A stretch of DNA of 64,000 nucleotides. Source: Thelephora terrestris (taxonomy: Eukaryota; Basidiomycota; Agaricomycetes; Thelephorales; Thelephoraceae). Numbering within the stretch: position 1 is the stretch's first letter; each line of letters begins with the position of its first letter. The stretch lies in assembly GCA_015956445.1 (NCBI GenBank), contig WIUZ02000012.1, positions 62,001 to 126,000 of the forward strand. Reading direction: 5' to 3'. Positions 10,592-21,677 of the stretch are shown here, in pieces. Below the pieces are notes generated by a model. The model had not been told where the DNA came from, searched no databases, and saw only the letters and a program-made list of their open reading frames with translations. A program made the translations under genes and the position numbers.

Positions 10592-11418
10592 GCCTAGATC
10601 GGTGATCCTTCACGTGACCTACCTCGACGAACCTCATTGGTCCGGGTCACATCAACTTCCGCCCCTGTACCATCATCGTTGGCTTACTACATCAAGCTGA
10701 CACCTCGGCCCGCGGGACGGCCTTGGAAGAACTTCGTTCCGGAACGCTTAGAACGCGCGCGCACTAAAAATAGGTCTCAAGACCCTGATGACCCCTTTAT
10801 GACATCACGAGCCCCTTTTACGACCCCTCATGACTTTACGATTACGATCAACCCTGGACCCTGATCACACACGTGGACAGTCACATCACAGTCTCCTAAC
10901 CGGAGGAAGGACTCGCCGCTATTCGGAAGCATCGCCTTAGGATCCTTCTGGTTAGCCCAGCGCATGTGGAGTAGCCGTTAGCGTGAAACGCCGGCGAATC
11001 TGTAATCCCTCATGTCCCATGAGTCTAGGCCCGACCTCCTCATGTTCGGACGTACGTTGAGGTTGCCACTAGTCCGTGATGCTGTTACCGCCTACAGACA
11101 ACAAGGGATGTTTGCATGGCTCTACTCCCGAATCCGCTGGTACAACTATGTAAAGGGAGATTGCCACCTGACCCTTGGGTGTGGTCCCCAGGTACGAACT
11201 TTCATGACCCCATGCCCCTTTTCCTTTTTGGACTAGTGTTATCTTTACCCCTATGTTTCATGCGGACATTCCTTATCTTTTATGCAATCCTTCACACGCT
11301 AGTAAGGCCCTTTGTCCTTCATTCTCCCACGCGTCACCTTTGTTCGCTTCCCTTACTTAGCGTTCTCACACTCCTTATCTCCCTTTGTTCTGGACTTGAT
11401 AAGGGTATATTAGGGTAT

Positions 11419-11487
11419 TGACGTCATGGCCACTCCTTTAGTATAAGTAGCAACTGTGGCTGTATCGTAGTACCTTAGTTTTGTTAC
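11419..11487 (+). promoter_or_regulatory. Sense promoter and predicted RNA start of LTR A
   Basis: TGACGTCA, a perfect CRE/ATF-type palindrome, is at 11419-11426. A TATA-like GTATAAG is at 11441-11447, and CCTTAGTTTTGTTACC lies about 33 bp further on. TAGTTTTGTTAC (11476-11487) is the exact complement of the sequence just inside the 5' LTR, which places the RNA 5' end here by analogy with Tf1. The module recurs in the other A LTRs. Confidence 0.6.
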
Positions 11488-11897
11488 CTCAGGAAATCCT
11501 CTGCCCTTCTCAGCCCAGTTGCAGTTAAGGACAAGTCAGAGTTTCTTGTTTGATCCAAGACATCCCCCATCTGCTCTCCCTCCCGCTCTGCGCGTCAACT
11601 GCGCCTCGTAACTATAGACTCTCAGCAGTCATATTAGAACACCTCGAGCGTCCAGTCGATCAACTGGTGGAGTCATCAATCCTGTTGTAGGGATCAACCC
11701 TTGCTTGTTAAACCGAACAAAGTACGGTTTAGGTTGGGTTTCTCTTTAGGATTTCGACCTGACTTGTAGTGACCTCGGACAACCTACCGGAAGAATAGAG
11801 ACGTGATCGTTCTCTCACAAGCTAGTCGGACTAGTGAGTACTCTGCGGAGTCGGCTCAGTGCACTGGTAGTTGTTGGGGTAGAGTGGCCCTGACAGA

Positions 11898-11909
11898 GTA
11901 ACAAAACTA
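11898..11909 (+). other. Putative self-priming primer-binding site
   Basis: GTAACAAAACTA begins 2 nt inside the 5' LTR and is a perfect 12-nt reverse complement of 11476-11487, the predicted 5' end of the element's RNA. I see no match to a common tRNA 3' end. In the Tf1/sushi group the RNA 5' end folds back onto a similar site to prime reverse transcription; this is inferred here from complementarity only. Confidence 0.65.
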
Positions 11910-12345
11910 CCAGCCGGTACCTTGTTCACCCACCACATCGCGAAGCTCTCACTGTTGCTTAAAGACGGACAACCATTTCGTCTAACAGAAGAAGACTTCG
12001 GCCCCCTGTCTCAGGAGAGGAATCAGATTCGTCTACAGAAGACACCCCTCAAAGGCGTCGTACACAGCCTTCACCCTCTCAACCCTCTTTACAACGTCTC
12101 TCATCTCCAGCTGAAGCTCGAGCGTACCGTGCTACTCTCGCTTCAAACAGCTCAACTCTATTATCTCGTTTCACCCCTCGCATTCCCTCCTTTCAATCAA
12201 CTCCTACTTCGCAGTCCCCTCTTAACACCCCTGTCCCACGACAACTCGCTCTTCTCCCCTCTTCTTCACAACTTTCAGATCTACCTGGAGGTTTCCTTGA
12301 CGACGACAAGCGGTTGATATCACCAAACCACAAGCCTTCTTCCAT

Positions 12346-13107
12346 TTGAAGCAAAACACGTTTCCAACCTTTCGCACGCAACTCCTTATGCGCGAAAAAC
12401 CTCCTACCACTTACGATGAGTGGAAAGACGCGTTGATTCAAATGCAAGAACAGCTAGACTCGACTAGGGAATATGACAGGCACGAATACGGAAATAGTTT
12501 TGGAAAGAACACTCAACACCAAAACTACCAACCTTCCACTGTCAAAGGTTACGGACCTATGCAAGTCGACGCCATGCGCCAACAACCCCGAGTCATTCTA
12601 CGTCGACCACAGTCCAAACCTCCTGTCAGAGCCGCACACCCTCGTCTAGCTCCTTATCCTACTGGTGGAAATCTCAAACCGTCATCTTCCTCGAAGAAAC
12701 CGAATCCCTCCAAACCCTCTGGATCCAAACCCCCTCCTCGAAAAGTCATTTGTTACGCCTGTAACCAACCTGGCCATTACGCTAGGAATTGCACGGCCAA
12801 CATTCGACAGTTGGACTCCACCCATGTTCAACAACTAGAGCACGCTCTAGAATACATCTATGGCATCCAAGGTTTTGGACAAGAAGGGAACGACGAATAC
12901 GAATTGGAAGATCCCTTGGCAGCATTCGAAGAAGCAGGAGTGTTTGACAACGAAGAAGAAGCAGAAGAAGAAGAAAATCTTATTGACTTGGAAGAAGAAC
13001 CGTTGGCTCGATCCCAGGAGCCCCGAATTATGGACCAGATATGGGACAAGAAGACCAGGAGTCTTTTTAGATGGACAAACCGGACAGACAACACCGGCGA
13101 GTCTTGA
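12346..13107 (+). CDS. gag (C-terminal region with zinc knuckle) of the family A element
   Basis: This frame of about 253 residues holds a basic, proline-rich linker, then a CCHC zinc knuckle CYACNQPGHYARNC (12751-12792, about residues 136-149), then an acidic Glu-rich tail. In Ty3/gypsy elements Gag forms the particle and the knuckle binds the element's RNA. The region from the LTR to 12346 is probably also gag-derived, but gag looks incomplete. Its end overlaps the pol frame, and pol is in a different frame, as is common in this family, which often relies on ribosomal frameshifting. Confidence 0.75.
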   Translation: MKQNTFPTFRTQLLMREKPPTTYDEWKDALIQMQEQLDSTREYDRHEYGNSFGKNTQHQNYQPSTVKGYGPMQVDAMRQQPRVILRRPQSKPPVRAAHPRLAPYPTGGNLKPSSSSKKPNPSKPSGSKPPPRKVICYACNQPGHYARNCTANIRQLDSTHVQQLEHALEYIYGIQGFGQEGNDEYELEDPLAAFEEAGVFDNEEEAEEEENLIDLEEEPLARSQEPRIMDQIWDKKTRSLFRWTNRTDNTGES

Positions 13108-16100
13108 ATTTTCTCAGATTGCGGACGATACCCCTATGCTCCCCTCATTTCCTGAATCACATGTACTTTTAGCATCTCTTAAGCAGCGAATCGAATCTGC
13201 TTTCCCACTCTCATTGCATCCCCTCGCCGCTCTCGAAAATCAAAAAGTTGTCAACAGAACATCGTCACGACTCTCACGACTATTCCCCATGATCAAACTG
13301 CAGATTGCAGTTTCATCTGACGAAATTTACGACATCGAAGCCCTCCTTGATTCTGGCGCAACCGCCACCTACATTTCACGCTCATTTGTTCAAGATCATG
13401 CCCTCTCTACTCGAAAGCTCACTACCCCCATCTATGCCATCAATGCAGACGACACGTTCAACGCCACCACCATTACCCATCAGACGAAGCTTACCCTTAG
13501 TTTCAAAGGACACATTTCTACCGAATGGTTCCTTGTCACCGACATAGGCACCAAGACTATGATTGTCGGTATGACATGGTTACGAACCCACAATCCGGAA
13601 ATCGATTGGCGAACAGGACAAGTCTTGTTCACCAGATGTCCTTCCTCATGCATCGCTCATCAATCTCTATCCGACGTTCTACCCTCTGCACTTGACTACG
13701 CTTCGGTTATCACGGAATACTCCTCCCAATTCGATATCAATCGCATCGCTCACTCTATCAATGCCAAAGAAAACGCCGCTATGCGTTGGGCTATAGACGA
13801 CTTGAAGAACAAGAAAGTCCTTACCATCGAAGACATTCGAAAAGGACCACTCAAGGCGTATGCGGATGTATTCGAAGAAATGACCTATCAAGAGTTACCC
13901 CCACACCGAAAATGGGATCACAAAATCGAGCTAGTACCCGATTGGGAATCACAGCTTTGGAAACCACATACCTATCCCCTTTCCTACGACGAACAGAAGG
14001 AACTCGATATCTTCATCGAAGAAAACCTCGCAAATGGTCGAATCCGTCGTTCGGAGTCTCCCTTGGCATCCCCCGTCTTCTTTATCAATAAGAAGGATGG
14101 CAAGAAACGAATGGTTATCGATTACCGAAGACTCAATGACATCACCAAAAAGAACGCCTACCCCCTTCCTCGTATTGACGAGCTTATCCAGAAATGGAAA
14201 GGCTGTCTGTACTTCTCTGCCCTCGACATTCGCTCTGGATACTACAATGTCCGAATGCGCGAAGGCGACGAATGGAAAACTGCGTTCACCACCAACCGAG
14301 GACTCTTCGAATCCCTCGTCATGACGTTTGGACAGTGCAATGCTCCTGCCACTTTCCAGACCATGATGGACTCTATCTTCATCGTTCAGATACGACGAGG
14401 TGATACGGGAACCTTCATCGATGACATAGGCATCGGAACCTCCTACGATCCACGGAAGCTCCTCAGTCCCGAAGAATTTCATCTCTCTGTTCTTAAAGAA
14501 ATCTTCCAGCTTTGCCGAGAACACAAACTGTCCCTTAAACCGGAAAAGTGTGTTATCATGCAGAAAGAGATTCCTTATCTAGGACATTACATCTCGGGCA
14601 AAGGAATCCGTCCAGACCCTGTCAAACTCGCAGGAATTACTGATTGGCCAGTACCCACTACCGTTTCCGAGCTACGAGCCTACTTAGGCATCATGAGCTA
14701 CTACCGCCGTTTCATCCCTGGCTTCTCCATCATTGCACGACCTCTCAACGACCTTTTACGAAAAGACGCTCCCTGGAAATGGGAAACTCCTCAACAAGAC
14801 GCCTACCAAAAGTTGAAGGACCTCCTCCTTCATGAAGCCTTTCTCCTTCATCCAGACAACGAGAAACAGTTCATTCTCGAAACGGACGCTTCAGGTTATG
14901 CCTGGGGTGCTGTTTTGTCACAGCAAGATGACGAAGGAAAATGGCGACCAATTGGCTGTCTTTCTCAAGGTTTCACAGATCCGGAGACGCGTTACGACAC
15001 TCACGACCGAGAACTCCTATCTATTATCCGCGCACTGGAGGCTTTCCATCACTTCCTTATGGGAACCAAATTCCCCATCACCATCCTTAACGATCACAAC
15101 AACCTTCAGTACTTCAAAACGAAACGAAAACTGTCCAAGCGACAGGCACGTTGGTCACAGATCTTGGCCAACTATTACTTCGAATTTCGTTATCGACCAG
15201 GCAGACAATCATCTGTCCCTGACCATCTCTCTCGTCGCGCAGACCACGTCCCAAAGGATGTACCCGACGAAGAACAAATCCTCCTACCTCCTTCCCTCTT
15301 CAAAGACAACTTCGAAGCACAGAAGATCAATTCGGTCATCACTGAAACCCTCAACGAGCGAAACTTTGGAAAAGAAATTGCCATCGCTCAATCACAGGAT
15401 CCACTTATCCAAGGATTCAACACGATGACTGAAAGTCAACTGTCTTCCGAAATTGACGGTCTACCCAACGGTTGGGCTTTACTAGGCGAACTATGGACCT
15501 ATCGTGGCAAGATCTACGTTCCATCCCTCCTACGCTCAGAAGTATTCCAGCAGTTGCACGCTTTAGGACCTGCAGCTCATCCCGGAATCAAAGGCAGTCT
15601 AGAAGTCATACAGAGAGACTTCTATTGGCCACTGATGCGGACAGAAATCAAGGAACGAGTTCAGAACTGCCACGTATGCCAAACTCAGAAGAACCGAAAT
15701 CAGAAGCCCCATGGACTCCTCAAACCTATTGACGTTACACCAGGGTTTTGGGAAGTCGTCACCACCGATCTGATCACAGGTCTTCCTCCTTGCCAAGGCT
15801 ACAATTCGGTCGTTACCTATACCGATAAACGAGGCAAGATGAAACACGTCGCCCCCACCGTTGATACCCTTGATACTAGTGGTTTTGCCAAGTTATACCT
15901 AGAGAACGTTTGGAAACGTCATGGTACCTCCAAGAAGATCATCACTGATCGAGGTCCCCAAATGTCCTCACGATCTTTTAGGGAGATTTGCAAACAACTA
16001 GGTGTGGAACTTGCTCTGTCTACTGCTTATCATCCACAGACCGATGGACAATCGGAACGAACCAACCAAGAAGTCGAACAGGCCCTTCGAACAGTCATAT

Positions 16101-16954
16101 CCTATCATCAAGACGATTGGGTCGACTGGATCCCTGTTATCGAATTCGCTCTCAACAACCGTTATCATTCTGGTCTCAAGACCACGCCTTTCTATGCGAA
16201 TTACGGTTATCACCCTCACATTGGTTCCCTTCCTCGAGTTCAATCTCCCATCGATTCAGTCGAAGACTTCGTATCTCACCTTCACGAGGTGCAGAAACAA
16301 ACGGAAGAGTCTTTGACTAAAGCAGCAGAAGATATGAAGAAGTTCTACGATCGTCATCGGAACAAGACCCCCGAATTCAATGTTGGAGACAAGGTCCTCT
16401 TGGACAATTCAGACCTAGCTTTGAACCGTCCTTCTCGAAAGCTATCAGAGCGATACTCTGGTCCTTTTGAGATTACCGAGAAAATTGGCACACATGCTTA
16501 TCGACTCAAGCTACCCCTTTATTGGAAGAACGTTCATTCAGTCTGGAATGTCTCCAAGATATTCCCCTATCATGAAGATCCTCTTAACCCCAATCATCCT
16601 CGTCCACCTCCTGATATCATCGAAGGCGAACCAGAATGGGAAGTAGAGAAGATCCTCGATGCCAAGTTTTTACATGGTAACCTCAAATACCTCGTTAAGT
16701 GGTTAGGCTGGCCGGACACCGAAAATTCTTGGGAAGATGAAGACAACCTCGAGAATTCCCCAGAACTAATTGCTGAATTCTACAAGCAGTTCCCAGGCGC
16801 ACCACGACGACTACCTGATGGCACAATGTCAGGCAAACCCGTTACCACCCGGAAGAAACGCGGCAGGAAGAGGATAGGCCTTTTAGATCATCGGCCCATG
16901 ACAATTCATACCGACGTTCAAAAATGGCCTATTGGATCATTGACTAGGGACTAG
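12860..16954 (+). CDS. pol: protease, reverse transcriptase, RNase H, integrase, chromodomain
   Basis: One open frame of 1,364 residues; the true N-terminus is probably nearer the end of gag. Approximate order: aspartic protease with LLDSGATATYIS (about 160); RT with YPLPRIDEL, FSALDIRSGYY and the catalytic FIDDI (about 520); RNase H starting ETDASGYAWGAVLS (about 675); integrase zinc region H-x-H-C-C with HPGIKG and CHVCQ (about 900-940); integrase core with TTDLITG, TDRGPQ and the Glu in DGQSERTNQ (about 969, 1029, 1065); then a chromodomain, EWEVEKILDAK to YLVKWLGW and SWEDEDNL (about 1260-1310). The chromodomain puts it among chromoviruses, whose integration is steered to methylated-histone chromatin. 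It looks whole. Confidence 0.93.
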   Translation: MASKVLDKKGTTNTNWKIPWQHSKKQECLTTKKKQKKKKILLTWKKNRWLDPRSPELWTRYGTRRPGVFLDGQTGQTTPASLEFSQIADDTPMLPSFPESHVLLASLKQRIESAFPLSLHPLAALENQKVVNRTSSRLSRLFPMIKLQIAVSSDEIYDIEALLDSGATATYISRSFVQDHALSTRKLTTPIYAINADDTFNATTITHQTKLTLSFKGHISTEWFLVTDIGTKTMIVGMTWLRTHNPEIDWRTGQVLFTRCPSSCIAHQSLSDVLPSALDYASVITEYSSQFDINRIAHSINAKENAAMRWAIDDLKNKKVLTIEDIRKGPLKAYADVFEEMTYQELPPHRKWDHKIELVPDWESQLWKPHTYPLSYDEQKELDIFIEENLANGRIRRSESPLASPVFFINKKDGKKRMVIDYRRLNDITKKNAYPLPRIDELIQKWKGCLYFSALDIRSGYYNVRMREGDEWKTAFTTNRGLFESLVMTFGQCNAPATFQTMMDSIFIVQIRRGDTGTFIDDIGIGTSYDPRKLLSPEEFHLSVLKEIFQLCREHKLSLKPEKCVIMQKEIPYLGHYISGKGIRPDPVKLAGITDWPVPTTVSELRAYLGIMSYYRRFIPGFSIIARPLNDLLRKDAPWKWETPQQDAYQKLKDLLLHEAFLLHPDNEKQFILETDASGYAWGAVLSQQDDEGKWRPIGCLSQGFTDPETRYDTHDRELLSIIRALEAFHHFLMGTKFPITILNDHNNLQYFKTKRKLSKRQARWSQILANYYFEFRYRPGRQSSVPDHLSRRADHVPKDVPDEEQILLPPSLFKDNFEAQKINSVITETLNERNFGKEIAIAQSQDPLIQGFNTMTESQLSSEIDGLPNGWALLGELWTYRGKIYVPSLLRSEVFQQLHALGPAAHPGIKGSLEVIQRDFYWPLMRTEIKERVQNCHVCQTQKNRNQKPHGLLKPIDVTPGFWEVVTTDLITGLPPCQGYNSVVTYTDKRGKMKHVAPTVDTLDTSGFAKLYLENVWKRHGTSKKIITDRGPQMSSRSFREICKQLGVELALSTAYHPQTDGQSERTNQEVEQALRTVISYHQDDWVDWIPVIEFALNNRYHSGLKTTPFYANYGYHPHIGSLPRVQSPIDSVEDFVSHLHEVQKQTEESLTKAAEDMKKFYDRHRNKTPEFNVGDKVLLDNSDLALNRPSRKLSERYSGPFEITEKIGTHAYRLKLPLYWKNVHSVWNVSKIFPYHEDPLNPNHPRPPPDIIEGEPEWEVEKILDAKFLHGNLKYLVKWLGWPDTENSWEDEDNLENSPELIAEFYKQFPGAPRRLPDGTMSGKPVTTRKKRGRKRIGLLDHRPMTIHTDVQKWPIGSLTRD

Positions 16955-16961
16955 TCAATCC

Positions 16962-16974
16962 AGGAAGAGGATAA
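16962..16974 (+). other. Polypurine tract
   Basis: AGGAAGAGGATAA ends directly at the 3' LTR (16975). Purine-rich sequence in this position primes plus-strand DNA synthesis in LTR retroelements. Confidence 0.8.
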
Positions 16975-19900
16975 TGTCAGGAACATGGTATTTTAAAAAA
17001 AAAACTTTTTATAACACGCTCTTTCTTCGAACTCTTCTTACCACTTCTTATGTTTTGAATGCTTCACACTCCTTATCTTTCACACCAATCATTCGAAACA
17101 CACACACGCGCGTACTATTCCCAGCGAATCCACAACGAGCTATACAAGTGCTATCCTACGTCCTCAAAAGTCGACTCTATCCACGGCAGGCCTGAAGGTC
17201 ACCAAACGTCCATCCCGGAGATCGTAGTGCTGGCCCCTCCTCGCTAGGACCTCCCCGAACATGGCGTCACCATCTTCGGCACTCAGCTGAACGACTAGTT
17301 CAAGCCGATAGGAAGAGACTCCTTCGAGCGGACCGATCAGCCTCCCAGATGTCACCGAACTCTGGAACACCTGATCCCACATCGCCATCACCGGGTGACT
17401 GCTCAACAGCACTATCGACGTAGTCGGCGAGCGACCCTCCGTCTCCCTCGTCGGACCCCTGGGTGGGATCCTGTCTTGCGAGTCGAAGCTGGTGGCGAAG
17501 CTGGATCTCCGACTCGACCTGTCGGTAGGGACGGTTGACCCGATAGCGGAACTCTCGTCCTCCACCTCGACCAGACTGGTCACCATCCGACTCAACTGGT
17601 CGAGGATAGGGATTAGCCGATGGAGCCATGCGATGAGCAGGACGGCGTCGAGAGCGTTTGCAACGTTGCCCCTTAGTCACCGGACGTACCTCGGCAACCC
17701 TCGGAGCATCTTCGGCTCGGTCAACCTCCATGACCTCATCCTCGATCTTCACCAACTGATGGATCGGCTGCAAGACGCAGCGCCCACAGTTCTCCTTGTC
17801 AGAAGCGGCCAAGGTGGAAGCCGGACCTGGTGTCGGAACGGGAACCGCGTTCTCGATCGGAGGCGTCGCATAGGACGACGGTTTAGGCGATGGCAGTACC
17901 ACCTCGTCGGCGTACTCCAACTCGAACGGAACATCGGCTGTCCCCTGACCAACCAATTTGGGACCCTCCTTGCAGTTGCAGGTCTTATCCTGCAAGGACT
18001 CGACCTGCGCTGTCAACACAGCCACCACGTTCTCGAGTTCTTCGGTCTAGGAAATGTCAGCTTCCATCATTCTAAAACAACGATGAAAGCGGCATTACCT
18101 TTTCATCCCTCCTGGCCAACGCACCCTTGATGTTGTTATCCCTGACCTTCAGACCGGCGATCAACTCTTGATGGTTGGCGACCATTGCCTCCAACGCCTC
18201 GTTCGTTCCTTGTTGGAAGGCTGCCAAGGTCTCCTTCATCTGAAGACCCTCCGCCGACAGACGAAGAACGTCTGCCTTCGCCTCTTTCACCTCGCGCTCC
18301 AAACGTTCAACCTAGGCAGTTTGATTAGTCGAGAGTCATACTCGAATATTCAAACGGAGAACCGACCTTGCTCTCCCCCTCCCGAACGAGCGACCACAAC
18401 AACGACGTGGCGGCAGTGGCATGGCGGACGGCCCGAGGAACGGTTGCCCCGTGCTCCAACAGGTCCTGGTCGTAGATCCCCCTCTGAAGGGTGTACCAGA
18501 GCTCCTTCTTGATCGGATGCTCCAGCTCCCCGAATCTACCCCTCATCCGGAAGGCTACCTTCTCGGCGATGATTGTACGGACCCAGAGCTCATCGTCCCA
18601 GGTCAACCCCATTAAATGAGGCATGGTCTCCCTGAGACGTTCGGGGTCCACTTCCGTGACGACCTCCAAGATCTAGAAGCCGTTAGCTGGACATCAACGC
18701 CCCAAAGAACGTAACCTCTACCTAGAGGAAGGCGTTAGTGCTAGCACAGAAAGCTCTAGGTCTCCCCCATACCTGGTCATCCGTGGTATAGGGAGTCCCT
18801 GCTGCACAGGCGTAGGACTTGCGGGCAGCGGCACGACGGTCGATGCGAGAGATGGTAGAGATACCATTGGCGACTTTGTAGGTATGGTTGTTGGGGAAGG
18901 ACATGTTTTGGTAAGATGATGGGGAAGTTGCTGGTGTTGCTGATCAAGGATGGCTTCAAGAAGACGTCCTTCTTATAGCCTAGATCGGTGATCCTTCACG
19001 TGACCTACCTCGACGAACCTCATTGGTCCGGGTCACATCAACTTCCGCCCCTGTACCATCATCGTTGGCTTACTACATCAAGCTGACACCTCGGCCCGCG
19101 GGACGGCCTTGGAAGAACTTCGTTCCGGAACGCTTAGAACGCGCGCGCACTAAAAATAGGTCTCAAGACCCTGATGACCCCTTTATGACATCACGAGCCC
19201 CTTTTACGACCCCTCATGACTTTACGATTACGATCAACCCTGGACCCTGATCACACACGTGGACAGTCACATCACAGTCTCCTAACCGGAGGAAGGACTC
19301 GCCGCTATTCGGAAGCATCGCCTTAGGATCCTTCTGGTTAGCCCAGCGCATGTGGAGTAGCCGTTAGCGTGAAACGCCGGCGAATCTGTAATCCCTCATG
19401 TCCCATGAGTCTAGGCCCGACCTCCTCATGTTCGGACGTACGTTGAGGTTGCCACTAGTCCGTGATGCTGTTACCGCCTACAGACAACAAGGGATGTTTG
19501 CATGGCTCTACTCCCGAATCCGCTGGTACAACTATGTAAAGGGAGATTGCCACCTGACCCTTGGGTGTGGTCCCCAGGTACGAACTTTCATGACCCCATG
19601 CCCCTTTTCCTTTTTGGACTAGTGTTATCTTTACCCCTATGTTTCATGCGGACATTCCTTATCTTTTATGCAATCCTTCACACGCTAGTAAGGCCCTTTG
19701 TCCTTCATTCTCCCACGCGTCACCTTTGTTCGCTTCCCTTACTTAGCGTTCTCACACTCCTTATCTCCCTTTGTTCTGGACTTGATAAGGGTATATTAGG
19801 GTATTGACGTCATGGCCACTCCTTTAGTATAAGTAGCAACTGTGGCTGTATCGTAGTACCTTAGTTTTGTTACCTCAGGAAATCCTCTGCCCTTCTCAGC

Positions 19901-20281
19901 CCAGTTGCAGTTAAGGACAAGTCAGAGTTTCTTGTTTGATCCAAGACATCCCCCATCTGCTCTCCCTCCCGCTCTGCGCGTCAACTGCGCCTCGTAACTA
20001 TAGACTCTCAGCAGTCATATTAGAACACCTCGAGCGTCCAGTCGATCAACTGGTGGAGTCATCAATCCTGTTGTAGGGATCAACCCTTGCTTGTTAAACC
20101 GAACAAAGTACGGTTTAGGTTGGGTTTCTCTTTAGGATTTCGACCTGACTTGTAGTGACCTCGGACAACCTACCGGAAGAATAGAGACGTGATCGTTCTC
20201 TCACAAGCTAGTCGGACTAGTGAGTACTCTGCGGAGTCGGCTCAGTGCACTGGTAGTTGTTGGGGTAGAGTGGCCCTGACA
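16975..20281 (+). repeat. 3' LTR of the full-length family A element
   Basis: 3,307 bp, the same length as the 5' LTR and nearly identical to it. It is followed directly by the ATCAC target duplication (20282-20286) and then by the rest of the family C LTR. Confidence 0.93.
17164..18904 (-). CDS. Antisense U3 gene of family A, in the 3' LTR
   Basis: This is the second copy of the gene at 8778-10518, carried by the 3' LTR. Start at 18904. The same coding blocks and gaps are present, with at most one residue changed in any overlapping frame compared. Since the 3' U3 is the template for both LTRs during reverse transcription, this copy and the 5' copy are replicated together. It looks whole. 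It could be transcribed from its own TATA-like box near 18975, while the genomic RNA of the element covers it in antisense. Confidence 0.7.
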
Positions 20282-20455
20282 ATCACTCGCCCGTCCACCC
20301 ATATCAAACAGAGTCACCTCTCTCTCTTGATATCCCTCCTCCTCTCACCTCTACGCCCGGGACCCCCTTCAAAACCAGACCCGACACCCCCCATCCATCT
20401 GCTAATCCTCTAGCGCCCCACAAACAGTAAGCAGGCCTACAACCCTGACATTGGC

Positions 20456-21677
20456 ATTTCCAAACATTGCGGAGGTGACGATGGCTGTTGTCCACTGAAC
20501 GTGGTTGGTTTTCCGTCCGGTCTGAGTCACTTTCTGCAGCTGAAGAATAGCTATCACTATCTGCAATCAAACACCAACAGGTAGCAATCGCTCACTTCGA
20601 TGCCAAGGTCGACAATAAGGTCCTGGACCAAAGTTCGATGGCCCGTTGGAAGGTCCCTCCAGTCTTGACCTGGAAGGACGATCATCCAAGGAAGCAAGAT
20701 CCTAGCCTTGGACTTCTGGAGTTGATTGATGAAGCTGAGGCTCAGATCCATTGGAGCCCTTGGGTCGGACCGTTCTTCAACATTGGAAAGGAGTGCGTAT
20801 ATGACTGCTGGGGATACAGGGCGGACACCGTCCCCACTGAGCAATGCCAACGCAATCAATGTGCCCGAAACTTTCCAGTAAGCACGGTCGGCGACAGGCG
20901 AGTCATCGGGGACCATAGTGCTGTCGATAACCTTCCAACAGCCTTCGCGCTCAGCCATGAGGTGTAGTGCTTCTTGAAACGCACTTCTCTGGGGTCCCAC
21001 TCCTTGAGCATTGCCACTGGTGGGTATACGTCTGAGCACCCTCACTTAAAGATTCACCAGACTGGACTCACCATATATACTCCACGTTGTAATGGATGAC
21101 AACGGTGGGGTCCAGGGGTATTTGATCGGCGCTTGGCTCAAGGGTTGTGCCCGCTGGAGGAGCAAAGGTTCCATCAGAATCTCCAAGTGTGAGGTCGATC
21201 TCAGGCGAAATCCTCCATTCGACAAATTTGAACAAAAGTTCCCCCAGCTCCCTACTGGTACCTGCCTGGAACCGAACCTCGACAGGGGAATAGGTACTGT
21301 AGCGATGAGGGTTGGGCTGGTCACTCGGTGATATCCGATCAGGCCATTGTACAGCAGAATCCCGACACGAAATGTCAAAGGGTGGGAGGGCGAAGGGGGG
21401 TTCGAGTGGTTGGGTTTGGGTAAACCCAACAATCCCAGATTCTCGTGCTTTGCCTTTGCCAACCAGCTCCAGGCCGACAGGCTGAGGAAGATCATTTTAA
21501 TGAGAGGATGACATGCGCTCTGAAACAATCCAAGTGCTTACCGGTGGGTTCTACAAACGGAGTTCAATAATCAGCGCGCGTTCGATACTTGTATCGCACA
21601 GTTTCTAAATTACCTTGCGAGTTTTCTTCGAATGCCTTGCACCCTCTATGGCAGTTTCGATGGGCACTGCCCCTGCC
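20456..21677 (-). pseudogene. Host-like multi-exon gene, middle part
   Basis: On the minus strand, a block at about 20557-21045 encodes ALHLMAEREGCWKVI, SPAVIYALLSNVEE and PTGHRTLVQDLIVDLG, which is clearly protein-like. Upstream of it, separated by a gap beginning GTGAGT near 21070, is a block with ELGELLFKFVEWRI and VVIHYNVEYIW. At the right edge a block continues across the solo B LTR (21678-24096): with the LTR and one CTGCC set aside, the frame is open from near 24115 into this segment, then meets a GTAATT donor near 21613. So the B LTR landed in an exon. I do not recognise the family; a HECT-like or transposon-linked Agaricomycete family is possible but not shown. Confidence 0.5.

Larger units (their letters stand above)
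8589..11895 (+). repeat. 5' LTR of the full-length family A element
   Basis: 3,307 bp. The predicted RNA start near 11476 divides it into a U3 of about 2.9 kb and an R/U5 of about 420 bp. U3 contains a minus-strand gene (8778-10518). A poly-A tract lies near the left end (8609-8619). The right-hand 600 bp hold the retroelement promoter. Confidence 0.93.
8589..20281 (+). mobile_element. Full-length family A Ty3/gypsy chromovirus (11.7 kb)
   Basis: Two 3,307-bp LTRs (8589-11895 and 16975-20281) start TGTCAGGAACATGG and end GTGGCCCTGACA. They flank a 5,079-bp internal region with a zinc-knuckle gag and a pol that ends in a chromodomain. The target ATCAC is duplicated at 8584-8588 and 20282-20286. 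The LTRs are the same length, and I found a single base difference between them in the parts compared (near 9417 versus 17803). The insertion is therefore very recent on an evolutionary scale. Pol looks whole; gag looks incomplete. More than half of the element is LTR, and each LTR carries an antisense gene. Confidence 0.93.
6508..20450 (+). mobile_element. Solo LTR, family C, copy 1, split by a full-length family A element
   Basis: It starts TGTCACGAACGCGTGACAT and ends CAACCCTGACA, with a perfect 5-bp duplication TTGGC (6503-6507 and 20451-20455). Without the inserted element (8589-20281 plus ATCAC) it is about 2.25 kb and matches copy 2 at 47270-55991. It carries a minus-strand gene (6613-7516), a short minisatellite, a TATA box near 7955 and a plus-strand ORF after that box. 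No internal region is attached, so it is a solo LTR. Its insertion broke the host-like minus-strand gene. It is older than the A element nested inside it. Confidence 0.85.

Noticed and set aside
8589-20281. Segmental duplication of a gene-rich 3.3-kb block
   Set aside because: The two copies are the LTRs of one element: TG...CA ends, a 5-bp target duplication, a polypurine tract, and gag-pol between them.
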